From: Xenophilus arseniciresistens | GTDB taxonomy: Bacteria > Pseudomonadota > Gammaproteobacteria > Burkholderiales > Burkholderiaceae_C | DNA length: 64,000 nt | NCBI RefSeq assembly: GCF_028023875.1 | Contig: NZ_JAQIPB010000006.1 | Location: forward strand, 248,001-312,000 | Direction of reading: 5' to 3' | Part shown: positions 9,178 to 18,385 of the stretch, piece after piece | Numbering within the stretch: the stretch's first letter is position 1 | Layout of the letters: each line of letters opens with the position of its first letter | Position numbers and translations under genes: made by a program | The notes under the pieces: generated by a model | Database searches by the model: none | What the model was told of the DNA's origin: nothing | What the model saw: only the letters and a program-made list of their open reading frames with translations

Positions 9178-10632
9178 TCAAGCGCGCGCCGGCCAGGCCC
9201 TGGCCAGTGCCGAGGCCGTCAGCGGCCGATGCGCAGGCCAGCGATCTGCCAGATCGCCATGCCGCCAGGCGGCGCGCCAGGCGGCGCTGCGCGGATCCAG
9301 TCCCTGCGCCAGCAGGGCGCCGATGAAGCCCGCAAGCACATCCCCGGTGCCGGCACTGGCCAGCCGGGCATTGCCGCTGGGGTTGATCAATGCGGGTGCG
9401 CCAGGACTGGCGATCACGCTGCCCGAGCCCTTGAGCAGCACCACGCTGTTCATGCGCTCGGCCAGCGTGCGGGCGGCGGCGAGGCGATCGGCCTGCACCT
9501 GCGCGGTGCTGCAGTTGAGCAGGCGCGCGGCTTCCAGCGGATGAGGCGTGAGCACGGCGGGCGAGGCGCGCTGGTGCAGCCGCTTCTGCAGCGCGTCCTG
9601 GCCAGCCAGGGCGTTGAGTGCATCGGCATCCAGCACCAGCGGACCCGCGTGGTCCAGCAGGGCGGGCAGCATCGCGGCCAGGGCCTCCCCGCCGCCGCAG
9701 CCGCAGACCAGCGCCTGGCCGTGTTGCGGCAGCGTGTGGTGCGGCCGGAACATCAATTCGGGCGCTGTGGCATCCCAGGCGGCTGCCGCGGGGTCAAGCA
9801 AGCCCACGAACACCCGGCCAGCACCCGCGTGCAGCGCTGCAGTGGCTGCGAGGATGGGCGCGCCCACCATGCCGGGGGCGCCGCCCAGCACAGCCACGTC
9901 GCCGTAGCTGCCTTTGTGCGTGGCGTGCAGGCGGGGTTGATCGGGGGCAAAGCCCGGAAGCCAGGCGTCGGCCGAGCCGGAAGCGTCGTCCACTGCGCAG
10001 CCCAGGTCGTCGAGCCACAGCGTGCCGCAGCGGTCGCGCCCGTCCGCCGTGAACTGCCCCGGCTTGAGGCTCAGCAGGCTCAGGCAATGGCGCGGCGCAC
10101 GGCTGACCAGCACCGGGCCTGTGCCGACGCCGGTGTCTGCATCCAGGCCGGAGGGCAGGTCCACGCTGAGCAGGGGCGCGTCGGCCGCATGCATGCGCTG
10201 CAGCCAGTCGGCCAGATGGCCATCGGGTGGGCGACGGCTGCCCAGGCCCAGCAGGGCATCGATGGCCAGGTCCCAGTGAGAAGGCGCCTCTGGCGTGCAG
10301 CTCAGCCCGGCGGCGTGCAGGCGCGTCAGCGCAGCGCGTGCGTCGGAGGGCAGGGCGGTTGCATCGCCGCGCCAGCTCACGGTGGTGTGGAAGCCGCAGG
10401 CTTGCAACTGCACGGCAGCCTCGAAGCCATCGCCGCCGTTGTTGCCGGGGCCGCACGCCACCCAGATGTGCCGTGCATGCGGTGCCAGGGCCATGGCCAG
10501 GCGCGCGATGCCCAGGCCGGCACGCCGCATCAGGGTGTGCGGCGGCAGTGATGCGCTGGCCTGCGCTTCGATCCGGCGTGTGCCAGCCTTGCCCCACAGC
10601 GGGGCCCGGGTATGGGTGCTGATGCGTTGCAT
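9178..10632 (-). CDS. nnr: bifunctional NAD(P)HX epimerase / ADP-dependent dehydratase
   Basis: Repairs hydrated NADH and NADPH. The N-terminal YjeF_N epimerase domain (GPGNNGGDGFEA) is fused to the C-terminal ribokinase-like dehydratase (KGSYGDVAVLGGAPGMVGAPI, VLDADALNAL, VLTPHPLEAARL, NARLASAGTGDVLAG). The start at 10632 (MQRISTHTR) is preferred over 10677, because the extra 15 residues are Arg-rich and unlike the family. The length is 484 aa, usual for the fused form. It lies downstream of dadA on the same strand with a gap of about 48 bases. Confidence 0.93.
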   Translation of the reverse strand: MQRISTHTRAPLWGKAGTRRIEAQASASLPPHTLMRRAGLGIARLAMALAPHARHIWVACGPGNNGGDGFEAAVQLQACGFHTTVSWRGDATALPSDARAALTRLHAAGLSCTPEAPSHWDLAIDALLGLGSRRPPDGHLADWLQRMHAADAPLLSVDLPSGLDADTGVGTGPVLVSRAPRHCLSLLSLKPGQFTADGRDRCGTLWLDDLGCAVDDASGSADAWLPGFAPDQPRLHATHKGSYGDVAVLGGAPGMVGAPILAATAALHAGAGRVFVGLLDPAAAAWDATAPELMFRPHHTLPQHGQALVCGCGGGEALAAMLPALLDHAGPLVLDADALNALAGQDALQKRLHQRASPAVLTPHPLEAARLLNCSTAQVQADRLAAARTLAERMNSVVLLKGSGSVIASPGAPALINPSGNARLASAGTGDVLAGFIGALLAQGLDPRSAAWRAAWRHGDLADRWPAHRPLTASALARAWPARA

Positions 10633-10680
10633 GCCGCATTGTGCGCGGCGGGGCTGGCGGCGCGCGCCAGCATGCATCCG

Positions 10681-11937
10681 TCAGTGCGAACCAAAGCGCT
10701 CCAGGCCGAGGCCTTCGAGGTCGATCTCGGAGGAGCGGCCGCCCACCATGTCGGCCAGCACGCGTGCGCTGCCGCACGACAGCGCCCAGCCGCTGGAGCC
10801 GTGGCCCAGGTTGAGCCACACGCCGGGCACGCCGCTGGAGCCGATGAGGGGCGGGCCATCGGGCAGCATGGGGCGCGCGCCTTTCCAGTGCTGCACGCCT
10901 GAGTCGAGCTGTGCGCCGCCGGGGAACCAGTCGTGCAGCACCTTGTACAGCGTCTGGATCGCGGCGGGGTGCTGGGTGCGTGCGTCGCCGCCAAGCTCGG
11001 CGCTGCCGGCGACCCGCACCCGCAGGCCCAGGCGTGAAATCGCGACCTTGTAGCGCTCGTCCATCACGGCGCTGCGCGGGGCGTAGAGTGGCTCGCGAAT
11101 GCTGGCCGTGATCGAATAGCCGTACACGGGCATCACGGGCACGCGCACGCCAAGCGGCCGCAGCAGGGCCGGTGAATCCACGCCGGCGCAGATGACCACG
11201 GCGTCGTAGCGCGCGTCCTCGGAGCCTCCCGCCAGGCGCAGCGAGCGCGGCGCAGCGGCGCTCAGCGGCGCGATGTCGCAGTCGAAAAAGAACTGAACGC
11301 CCAGCGCCTCGGCTTCGCGCTTGAGCAGCAGGGCAAACTGGCGGCAGTTGCCCACCTCGTCTTCGGGCAGGTGGATGGCGCCCAGCAGGCGGGTGTGGCT
11401 GGACAGCGCCGGCTCCAGGCGCCGCGCCTCGTCGGCATCGATTTGCCTGAACACGGTGCCGGCCTGCCGCAGCACCTCCAGGCCGGCCTGGGCCATCTTC
11501 TGCTCCCGCCTGTCGCGCAGCAGAACCAGGTAGCCTTCGCTGCGTTCATAGACCAGTTCGCGCTGCGCCACGATCCCGTGCAGCCGCGACTTGCTGTAGA
11601 AGGCCAGGCGCTGCAGGCGGGTGCGATTGGCCAGGTAGTTCTCGAGCTTGCAGGCGCGGCGCCATTGGCGGACCCAGGCCAGATGCTCGGTGCCCAGCGG
11701 CCAGCGCAGCTTGATCGCGCCGTGGCTGGACAGCAGCGACTGCAGCACCTTGCGCTGCATGCCCGGTGCGGCCCAGGGAGTGACATAACCTGGCGCGACC
11801 ACGCCGGCATTGGCGAAGCTGGAGGCCTCGGCGGCCGCGCTGCGGCGGTCGAACACCTGGACTTCGTGGCCGTCGCAGGCCAGCTCCCAGGCAGTGGTGA
11901 CACCGACGATGCCGGCGCCCACGATGGCGATTTTCAT
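10681..11937 (-). CDS. dadA: D-amino acid dehydrogenase small subunit DadA
   Basis: FAD-dependent, membrane-associated dehydrogenase that oxidatively deaminates D-amino acids (typically D-Ala) to 2-oxo acids. The N-terminal dinucleotide motif IVGAGIVG (residues 4-11) starts a DAO-fold protein of 418 aa. The conserved SSFANAGVVAPGYVTPWAAPG segment is present, as is a C-terminal GHGSSGWALSCGSARVLAD flavin contact. The start MKIAIVGAG fits the family. It runs divergently from rpsB. Its leader contains a hairpin with a T-run (11983-12008). Confidence 0.93.
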   Translation of the reverse strand: MKIAIVGAGIVGVTTAWELACDGHEVQVFDRRSAAAEASSFANAGVVAPGYVTPWAAPGMQRKVLQSLLSSHGAIKLRWPLGTEHLAWVRQWRRACKLENYLANRTRLQRLAFYSKSRLHGIVAQRELVYERSEGYLVLLRDRREQKMAQAGLEVLRQAGTVFRQIDADEARRLEPALSSHTRLLGAIHLPEDEVGNCRQFALLLKREAEALGVQFFFDCDIAPLSAAAPRSLRLAGGSEDARYDAVVICAGVDSPALLRPLGVRVPVMPVYGYSITASIREPLYAPRSAVMDERYKVAISRLGLRVRVAGSAELGGDARTQHPAAIQTLYKVLHDWFPGGAQLDSGVQHWKGARPMLPDGPPLIGSSGVPGVWLNLGHGSSGWALSCGSARVLADMVGGRSSEIDLEGLGLERFGSH

Positions 11938-11982
11938 GATGGGTGCAAAAGCAGCGCACAGACCGGCGGGGCCGGCGCCTTC

Positions 11983-12008
11983 GAAAAAGAGGGTGCGCCA
12001 CGCGCACC
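11983..12008 (-). terminator. hairpin plus T-run in the dadA leader
   Basis: On the minus strand a perfect 7-bp stem, GGTGCGC-GTG-GCGCACC (12008-11992), is followed by CTCTTTTTC, about 50 bases before the dadA start. By position it could attenuate dadA, or end a short upstream transcript. No leader peptide is obvious. Confidence 0.4.
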
Positions 12009-12138
12009 GGATGGCAGGAGCATAGTCGAGGCGAGGGCTGCAGCAGGCCGACAAAGGGCGGGTGTGGCGATGGCCCGACGGCCGTGCCGTGCCGTGGTTG
12101 TCGGTCAGGTGACGAGCGGTTCGCGTCGAGCCGGATGC

Positions 12139-12338
12139 TATACTCCGCGGGTTTCCCCGAAACCAGTGTGCCGTCCCGGTGACGGTTCTGCAACTTGTGT
12201 TGCAAGTGCGCAGGCGCAAGGGTCGGGGGAATTCATCCGCGAACCAGTCCTTTCAAGGTGTTCGTTGCAGGCGTGCCGTCACACGGCCGCTGCAGCGGAG
12301 GCGGGCTGGCTTCAAGACCTAACCTTTGGAGAAATTCA
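12139..12338 (+). promoter_or_regulatory. rpsB promoter and structured 5' leader
   Basis: TATACT at 12139-12144 is a good -10; the -35 is weak. About 190 bases of untranslated leader follow. It opens with three tandem perfect hairpins: GGTTTC-CCC-GAAACC (12150-12164), CCGTC-N5-GACGG (12171-12185) and TGCAAC-TTGT-GTTGCA (12189-12204). S2 is known to repress rpsB-tsf through the rpsB leader in enterobacteria. Whether this leader does the same is inference. The 400-base gap 11938-12338 holds this leader, the dadA leader and no gene. Confidence 0.55.
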
Positions 12339-13091
12339 ATGTCGACCACCATGCGCGAAATGCTGGAAGCCGGTGTCCACTTCGGTCACCAAACCCGCTT
12401 CTGGAACCCCAAGATGGCCCCGTATATCTTCGGCCATCGCAACAAGATCCACATCATCAACCTGGAAAAGTCGCTGCCGCTGTTCCAGGAAGCGCAAAAG
12501 TACGCGAAGCAGCTGGCTGCCAACCGCGGCACCATCCTGTTCGTGGGCACCAAGCGCCAGGCGCGTGAACTGGTGGCCGACGAAGCGCGTCGCGCCGGCA
12601 TGCCCTACGTCGAGACCCGTTGGCTCGGCGGCATGCTGACCAACTTCAAGACCGTCAAGACCTCCATCAAGCGTCTGAAGGACATGAAGGCGCAGCAGGA
12701 AGCCGGTCTGGACGGCCTGTCCAAGAAGGAGCAGCTGACCTTCACGCGCGAAATCGAGAAGCTCGAGAAGGACATCGGCGGCATCCAGGACATGGCTGCG
12801 CTGCCTGACGCCATCTTCGTGATCGACGTGGGCTTCCACAAGATCGCCGTGTCCGAAGCCAAGAAGCTGGGCATCCCGCTGATCGGCGTGGTGGACTCCA
12901 ACCACTCGCCCGAAGGTATCGACTATGTCATCCCGGGCAACGATGATTCGTCCAAGGCCGTGGCGCTGTACGCCCGCGGCATCGCCGATGCGATCCTGGA
13001 AGGCCGTGCCAACGCCGTGAACGACGTGGTCAAGGCCGTGTCCGAAGGCGACGACGAGTTCGTGGAAGTCGAAGAGGGCGCATCGGCCTGA
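12339..13091 (+). CDS. rpsB: 30S ribosomal protein S2
   Basis: Essential small-subunit protein needed for S1 docking. The 250-aa product begins [20 protein letters not shown], the S2 signature, and includes NMLTNFK-like [13 protein letters not shown] and [16 protein letters not shown] lies 7 bases before ATG 12339. It is first in the long rpsB-tsf-pyrH-frr block. An attenuator-like terminator lies between rpsB and tsf. Confidence 0.97.
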   Translation: MSTTMREMLEAGVHFGHQTRFWNPKMAPYIFGHRNKIHIINLEKSLPLFQEAQKYAKQLAANRGTILFVGTKRQARELVADEARRAGMPYVETRWLGGMLTNFKTVKTSIKRLKDMKAQQEAGLDGLSKKEQLTFTREIEKLEKDIGGIQDMAALPDAIFVIDVGFHKIAVSEAKKLGIPLIGVVDSNHSPEGIDYVIPGNDDSSKAVALYARGIADAILEGRANAVNDVVKAVSEGDDEFVEVEEGASA

Positions 13092-13115
13092 TTGCGGCCG
13101 GGTGCACGCCTGAAG

Positions 13116-13142
13116 AAGGGGCTTCGTTGCCCCTTTTTTTTA
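13116..13142 (+). terminator. intercistronic terminator/attenuator between rpsB and tsf
   Basis: The 7-bp stem AAGGGGC (13116-13122) / GCCCCTT (13129-13135) runs into a tract of eight or more T. A partial terminator here would lower tsf expression relative to rpsB, as is common in this operon. Confidence 0.85.
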
Positions 13143-13173
13143 ACCAAATTCTGAAGACAGACGGAGTATTCAT

Positions 13174-14097
13174 ATGGCTGAAATCACCGCAAAGATGGTC
13201 GCCGAGCTGCGCGCCAAGACCGACGCTCCCATGATGGAGTGCAAGAAGGCCCTGACCGAGGCCGGCGGCGACATGGAAAAGGCTGAAGAGCTGCTGCGTG
13301 TGAAGCTGGGCAACAAGGCAGGCAAGGCTGCAACCCGCATCACGGCCGAAGGCGTGGTGGCCGCGTTCATCGAAGGCACCACGGGCGCCATCATCGAAGT
13401 CAACAGCGAAACCGACTTCGTGAGCAAGAACGACTCGTTCATCGCGCTGGCCCAGGCTGCTGCCGAACTGATCGCCAAGAACAACCCGGCTGACCTCGCT
13501 GCCCTGGGCGCGCTGCCCTACAGCCAGGACGGCTTCGGCCCCACGCTGGAAGACGTGCGCAAGGGCCTGATCGGCAAGATCGGCGAGAACATGAGCTTCC
13601 GCCGCTTCAAGCGTTTTGACGGCGGCGCCAAGCTCGCTTCGTACCTGCACGGCACGCGCATCGGCGTGCTGGTCGAGTTCGAAGGCGACGAAGTGGCCGC
13701 CAAGGACGTGGCCATGCACGTGGCCGCCATGAAGCCCGTGGCGCTGACCAGCGCTGACGTGCCGGCCGAACTGATCGAGAAGGAACGCGCCGTGGCCGCC
13801 GGCAAGGCCGAAGAAGACCGCAAGACCGCCGAAGCCGCCGGCAAGCCCGCGCAGCCCGCCGACATCGTGGCCAAGCGCATCGAAGGTGGCGTGCAGAAGT
13901 TCCTCAAGGAAGTCTCCCTGTTCAACCAGGCCTTCGTGAAGAACGACAAGCAGACCGTCGAGCAGATGCTCAAGGAAAAGGGCACGACGGTGAAGGCCTT
14001 CACGCTGTACGTGGTGGGCGAAGGCATCGAGAAGAAGGTGGACGACTTCGCTGCCGAAGTGGCTGCCCAGGTGGCCGCTGCCAAGTCCGCAGCCTGA
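13174..14097 (+). CDS. tsf: elongation factor Ts
   Basis: Guanine-nucleotide exchange factor for EF-Tu. The 307 aa start with the UBA-like domain [21 protein letters not shown] and its [10 protein letters not shown] loop. The core follows with the EF-Tu-contact motif [10 protein letters not shown], and a conserved C-terminal module ends the protein. ACGGAG precedes ATG 13174. It is the second gene after rpsB and has its own downstream terminator. Confidence 0.97.
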   Translation: MAEITAKMVAELRAKTDAPMMECKKALTEAGGDMEKAEELLRVKLGNKAGKAATRITAEGVVAAFIEGTTGAIIEVNSETDFVSKNDSFIALAQAAAELIAKNNPADLAALGALPYSQDGFGPTLEDVRKGLIGKIGENMSFRRFKRFDGGAKLASYLHGTRIGVLVEFEGDEVAAKDVAMHVAAMKPVALTSADVPAELIEKERAVAAGKAEEDRKTAEAAGKPAQPADIVAKRIEGGVQKFLKEVSLFNQAFVKNDKQTVEQMLKEKGTTVKAFTLYVVGEGIEKKVDDFAAEVAAQVAAAKSAA

Positions 14098-14105
14098 TCG
14101 AGCCC

Positions 14106-14147
14106 AAGGCGGGATGGTGCGGCGTGGCCGTGCCACCGCCTTTTTTC
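14106..14147 (+). terminator. Rho-independent terminator after tsf
   Basis: A two-part stem: AAGGCGG (14106-14112) pairs with CCGCCTT, and the inner TGGTGCGG pairs with CCGTGCCA (two G-T pairs). TTTTTTCTTT follows at 14141-14150. Confidence 0.85.
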
Positions 14148-14195
14148 TTTCCCCAGATTTAAACTTCTCCTCCGTTCATTTACAGGACCGTGCCC

Positions 14196-14918
14196 ATGAC
14201 CGAACTCAAGCCTGCCCATCAACGCATCTTGCTGAAGTTGTCGGGCGAGGCCTTGATGGGTGACGACGCCTTCGGCATCAACCGTGCGACCATCGTGCGC
14301 ATGGTGGAAGAGGTTGCCGAGGTCGTGAACCTGGGCGTTGAGGTGGCGGTGGTCATCGGTGGCGGCAACATCTTCCGCGGCGTCGCGGGAGGCTCCGTGG
14401 GCATGGACCGCGCAACCGCCGACTACATGGGCATGCTGGCGACGGTGATGAACTCGCTGGCGCTGGCCGACGCCATGAACAAGCAGGGGCTCACGGCGCG
14501 TGTGATGTCCGCCATCGCCATCGATCAGGTGGTGGAGCCCTATGTGCGACCGAAGGCGCTGCAGTACCTGGAAGAGGGCAAGGTCGTGATCTTCGCGGCC
14601 GGTACGGGCAACCCCTTCTTCACCACCGACACGGCCGCTGCGCTGCGTGGTGCCGAGATCGGTGCGCAGCTGGTGCTCAAGGCCACCAAGGTGGACGGGG
14701 TCTACAGCGCCGACCCGAACAAGGATCCCAGCGCGAAGCGCTACTCGGAGCTCAGCTTCGACCAGGCGATCGCGCAGAATCTCGGCATCATGGACGCCAC
14801 GGCCTTTGCCCTGTGCCGCGACCAGAAGCTGCCGATCAAGGTGTTCTCGATTCTCAAGAGCGGTGCGCTCAAGCGCGTGGTGATGGGCGAGGACGAAGGT
14901 ACGCTGGTGCACGTCTAG
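14196..14918 (+). CDS. pyrH: uridylate kinase
   Basis: Phosphorylates UMP to UDP with ATP; a hexameric amino-acid-kinase-family enzyme that supplies pyrimidine nucleotides. The 240 aa show [11 protein letters not shown] at the N-terminus, [11 protein letters not shown] in the nucleotide loop, and [20 protein letters not shown] 14196 is chosen over the in-frame GTG 14190 because the ribosome site ACAGGA (14182-14187) is 8 bases from the former and only 2 from the latter. The gene lies 12 bases before frr. Confidence 0.96.
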   Translation: MTELKPAHQRILLKLSGEALMGDDAFGINRATIVRMVEEVAEVVNLGVEVAVVIGGGNIFRGVAGGSVGMDRATADYMGMLATVMNSLALADAMNKQGLTARVMSAIAIDQVVEPYVRPKALQYLEEGKVVIFAAGTGNPFFTTDTAAALRGAEIGAQLVLKATKVDGVYSADPNKDPSAKRYSELSFDQAIAQNLGIMDATAFALCRDQKLPIKVFSILKSGALKRVVMGEDEGTLVHV

Positions 14919-14930
14919 GAGTTCAAGAAA

Positions 14931-15491
14931 ATGACCATTGCTGATATCCGCACCCAGGCCGAAGCCAAGATGAATCAGTCCATCACGGCTTTCCAGAACA
15001 ACCTGTCGAAGATCCGCACGGGCCGCGCCAATCCGGCGCTGCTGGATTCGATCCATGTGGAGTACTACGGCTCGCAGGTGCCGCTTTCCCAGGTGGCCAA
15101 CGTGGCCCTGATCGACGCGCGCACCATCAGCGTCCAGCCGTGGGAAAAGGGCATGGGCGCCAAGATCGAGAAGGCCATCCGCGAAAGCGACCTGGGCCTG
15201 AACCCCGCCAGCATGGGCGACCTGATCCGCGTGCCCATGCCGCCCATGAGCGAGGAGCGCCGCAAGGAAATGACCAAGCTTGCGCGCAACGAAGGCGAGA
15301 ACGCCAAGATTGCCACGCGCAACCTGCGCCGCGACGCCAACGAAGCGGTCAAGAAGCTGGTCAAGGAGAAGCTGGCGTCCGAGGACGACCAGAAGCGCGC
15401 CGAAGCCGAAGTCCAGAAGATCACGGACCGTTTCATCGCCGAGATCGACAAGATGGTTGCCGCCAAAGAGGCGGAGATCATGGCTGTCTGA
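14931..15491 (+). CDS. frr: ribosome recycling factor
   Basis: Splits post-termination ribosomes together with EF-G. The 186-aa product has the standard RRF pattern: the long three-helix bundle with [13 protein letters not shown] and the C-terminal [18 protein letters not shown] helix. The beta-domain motif [16 protein letters not shown] is also present. AGGAG precedes ATG 14931, which follows pyrH closely in the same operon. Confidence 0.97.
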   Translation: MTIADIRTQAEAKMNQSITAFQNNLSKIRTGRANPALLDSIHVEYYGSQVPLSQVANVALIDARTISVQPWEKGMGAKIEKAIRESDLGLNPASMGDLIRVPMPPMSEERRKEMTKLARNEGENAKIATRNLRRDANEAVKKLVKEKLASEDDQKRAEAEVQKITDRFIAEIDKMVAAKEAEIMAV

Positions 15492-15502
15492 GGCCGCACG
15501 CT

Positions 15503-16303
15503 GTGAGTGGCTTGAGCCTGGGTCTGAAAAAGCGCGCGCAGACGCAGGCGCCGCCGGCCGCGGTGGTGCCGCAGCACGTCGCCATCGTCATGGATGGCAA
15601 TGGCCGATGGGCCACACGCCGCCTGCTGCCGCGGGTGGCCGGGCACAAGCAGGGCGTGGATTCGTTGCGCCGCTGCGTGAAGGCCTGCGTGGACCGTGGG
15701 GTGGCGGCGCTGTCGGTGTTCGCCTTCTCGTCCGAAAACTGGAACCGGCCTGCCGATGAAGTGTCGGGCCTGATGGACCTGCTGGTGGGGGCCCTCGCGC
15801 GCGAAGTGCCGCGACTGGCGGCCGATGGCGTGCAGGTGCATTTCATCGGCGAGCGTTCGGGCCTGTCGGCGCGCATCGCCGAAGGCATTGCGCAGGCCGA
15901 GGCCGCCACGCGCAGCAACCAGCGGCTGGTGCTCAACATCTGCTTCAACTACGGCGGGCGCTGGGACATGGCCCAGGCCGCGGCCAAGGTCGTCGCGCAG
16001 GGGCTGCCGCTGACCGAGCTGAACCTCGACCGCGCGATGGCGCTGGCGCATGTACCAGATCCGGATCTGGTCATCCGCACCGGTGGCGAGCAGCGTTTGT
16101 CGAACTTTCTTCTTTGGCAAAGCGCGTACTCGGAGCTGTTCTTCAGCGACAAGCTGTGGCCCGAGTTCGACGAGGCGGCGCTCGATGAAGCGCTGGCGGC
16201 CTTCGCCCGCCGCGAACGGCGCTTCGGCCAGACCTCCGCGCAGCGCGCGGATGCGGCTGCACCGCTCGCAGAACCAGCGGCCCTGAATCCGGCTTCTGCG
16301 TAG
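15503..16303 (+). CDS. uppS: undecaprenyl diphosphate synthase (cis-prenyltransferase)
   Basis: Condenses isopentenyl diphosphate onto farnesyl diphosphate to make the C55 lipid carrier for peptidoglycan and LPS. Motifs are VAIVMDGNGRWA with catalytic Asp31, SVFAFSSENWNRP, CFNYGGRWD and DLVIRTGGEQRLSNFLLWQSAYSEL. GTG 15503 is the only sensible start between the frr stop and the first motif. It gives 266 aa with a short basic leader. It heads the lipid section of the block and is followed by cdsA. Confidence 0.95.
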   Translation: MSGLSLGLKKRAQTQAPPAAVVPQHVAIVMDGNGRWATRRLLPRVAGHKQGVDSLRRCVKACVDRGVAALSVFAFSSENWNRPADEVSGLMDLLVGALAREVPRLAADGVQVHFIGERSGLSARIAEGIAQAEAATRSNQRLVLNICFNYGGRWDMAQAAAKVVAQGLPLTELNLDRAMALAHVPDPDLVIRTGGEQRLSNFLLWQSAYSELFFSDKLWPEFDEAALDEALAAFARRERRFGQTSAQRADAAAPLAEPAALNPASA

Positions 16304-16321
16304 GCAGTCAGCAGGCCCTTC

Positions 16322-17173
16322 ATGCTCAAGCAACGCATCATCACCGCGCTACTGCTGCTGGCCGTGTTGCTGCCAGCGCTGTTCTATCCGTCGCCCCTGC
16401 CTTTCACGCTGGTGATGCTGGTGGTCATCAGCGCTGCGGGCTGGGAGTGGGGGCGGCTCAATGGCTGCAGCGCCGGCATGAGCGTCTTCCTGGGCGTGGA
16501 GGCCCTGGCGCTGTGCCTGCTGAGCTGGTGGCTGGGCCTGCCTGCGCGTGATCTGCCGCTGCTGTGGTTGCTGGCCGGCGCGGCCTGGGTGCTGGCTGCC
16601 GCCTGGCTGCTGCGCGCGGGCGTGTCCGGGTGGCCGCGCGTGCCGCGCGGTCTGCGGCTGGTCGGCGGGTTGCTCGCGCTGTGGGTGGCCTGGCTGGCTG
16701 CGGTGCAGGCGCGCATGCAGGGCATCAACTTCCTGCTTTCGATCCTGGTGCTGGTGTGGGTGGCCGATGTGTTCGCCTATTTCGCCGGCCGCGCCTTCGG
16801 GCTGCGCTTCACGCGCGGCAAGCTGGCGCCTGCGATCAGTCCCGGCAAGAGCTGGGAGGGGGTCTGGGGCGGCATGCTGGGCGTGCTGATCCTGGCCCTG
16901 GCCTGGGTCTGGGGCGACGCACATTGGCAGGCAACGGTGCCCAGCCTCTACACCGCACTGGCGGCACGCGGCTGGTGGCTGCTGCTGCTGGCTGCCGTGT
17001 TCCTGTGCACCATGAGCGTCGCTGGCGATCTGGTCGAATCCCTCATCAAGCGCAGCGCGGGCGCCAAGGACAGCAGCCAGCTGCTGCCGGGCCATGGCGG
17101 CGTGCTGGACCGCGTGGATGCGCTGCTGCCGGTGCTGCCAGTGGCGCTGATGCTTCATACGCTGAGTACGTGA
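16322..17173 (+). CDS. cdsA: phosphatidate cytidylyltransferase
   Basis: Makes CDP-diacylglycerol from phosphatidate and CTP at the inner membrane. The 283-aa protein is very hydrophobic, with about seven to eight membrane segments. It carries the family signature near the end, KRSAGAKDSSQLLPGHGGVLDRVD, whose Asp residues bind metal and CTP, and GKSWEGVWGG earlier. The stop overlaps the dxr start (GTGA), indicating translational coupling. Confidence 0.94.
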   Translation: MLKQRIITALLLLAVLLPALFYPSPLPFTLVMLVVISAAGWEWGRLNGCSAGMSVFLGVEALALCLLSWWLGLPARDLPLLWLLAGAAWVLAAAWLLRAGVSGWPRVPRGLRLVGGLLALWVAWLAAVQARMQGINFLLSILVLVWVADVFAYFAGRAFGLRFTRGKLAPAISPGKSWEGVWGGMLGVLILALAWVWGDAHWQATVPSLYTALAARGWWLLLLAAVFLCTMSVAGDLVESLIKRSAGAKDSSQLLPGHGGVLDRVDALLPVLPVALMLHTLST

Positions 17174-18357
17174 CAATTCCAATCCAACGCGTGACGGTGC
17201 TCGGTTCCACGGGCTCCATCGGCGTGAGCACGCTGGACGTGATCGCGCGCCACCCCGACCGTTTCGAAGTCTTCGCACTGTCCGCGGCCACCCGGGTCGA
17301 CGAAATGCTGGCCCAGTGCCAGCGTTTCAGGCCGCGCTTTGCGGTGATGGCCAGCGATGCCCATGCGGCGCAACTGGCCGATGCGTTGCGCAGGCACGAG
17401 CTGGGCACGCAGGTGCTGCGCGGCGCAGATGCGCTCGAGCAGATCGCCGCGCACGAGCAGGTGGATGCCGTGATGGCCGCCATCGTCGGCGCGGCGGGGC
17501 TGGCGCCCTGCCTGGCTGCCGCGCGCGCCGGCAAGCGCCTGCTGCTGGCCAACAAGGAGGCGCTGGTCGTCGGTGGCGAGTTCTTCCTCTCGGCGGTGCG
17601 CGAGGGCGGCGCCACGCTGATCCCCATCGACAGCGAGCATTCAGCCATCTTCCAGTCGCTGCCCGAAGACCCGCGCACGTGGTCGCGGCGCATCGACAAG
17701 ATCATCCTGACGGCCTCTGGTGGTCCCTTCCGCACGCGCGCACCCGGCACGCTGTGCGACGTGACGCCCGAGCAGGCCTGCGCGCACCCGAACTGGGTGA
17801 TGGGGCGCAAGATCTCGGTCGATTCGGCCACGATGATGAACAAGGCGCTGGAGGTGATCGAGGCGCGCTTCCTGTTCGGCGTGACGCCCGATCAACTGGA
17901 GGTGGTGATCCATCCGCAAAGCGTGATCCATTCGATGGTGCAGTTCACCGACGGCTCGGTGATCGCCCAACTGGGCACTCCCGACATGCGAGTGCCCATC
18001 GCCTGCGGTCTGGCTTGGCCCGAACGCATCGAAAGCGGCGCGCAGCGGCTGGACTTCAGGCAGATGGCGGCCCTGGAGTTCGAGGCGCCGGACGATGAGC
18101 GCTTCCCGGGCCTGTCGCTCGCCTGGGACAGCCTGCGCGCGGCGCCTGGCACGCCGGCGGTGCTCAACGCAGCCAACGAGGTGGCGGTGGAGGCTTTCCT
18201 GGCGCGCCGCCTGGGTTTCGATCGCATTCACACCGTGAACCTGGAAACTCTGGCGCGGGTGCCGGCCTCCAATCCGGCATCTCTGGGCGACTTGCTGGCC
18301 CTGGACGAGGCGGCGCGCGCGTGCGCGCGCCAGGTCGTCAACCAGCACGCGCTCTGA
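17170..18357 (+). CDS. dxr: 1-deoxy-D-xylulose 5-phosphate reductoisomerase
   Basis: NADPH enzyme of the MEP isoprenoid pathway that converts DXP to 2-C-methyl-D-erythritol 4-phosphate. The 395 aa begin MTIPIQRVTVLGSTGSIGVSTLDV, the NADPH motif. LANKEALVVGG, DSEHSAIFQ and MGRKISVDSATMMNKALEVIEA mark the catalytic domain. GTG 17170 overlaps the cdsA stop by four bases. The product feeds uppS, two genes upstream. Confidence 0.96.
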   Translation: MTIPIQRVTVLGSTGSIGVSTLDVIARHPDRFEVFALSAATRVDEMLAQCQRFRPRFAVMASDAHAAQLADALRRHELGTQVLRGADALEQIAAHEQVDAVMAAIVGAAGLAPCLAAARAGKRLLLANKEALVVGGEFFLSAVREGGATLIPIDSEHSAIFQSLPEDPRTWSRRIDKIILTASGGPFRTRAPGTLCDVTPEQACAHPNWVMGRKISVDSATMMNKALEVIEARFLFGVTPDQLEVVIHPQSVIHSMVQFTDGSVIAQLGTPDMRVPIACGLAWPERIESGAQRLDFRQMAALEFEAPDDERFPGLSLAWDSLRAAPGTPAVLNAANEVAVEAFLARRLGFDRIHTVNLETLARVPASNPASLGDLLALDEAARACARQVVNQHAL

Positions 18358-18385
18358 TCGCCCAATCTCTGGAGCTGCGGCCCTC

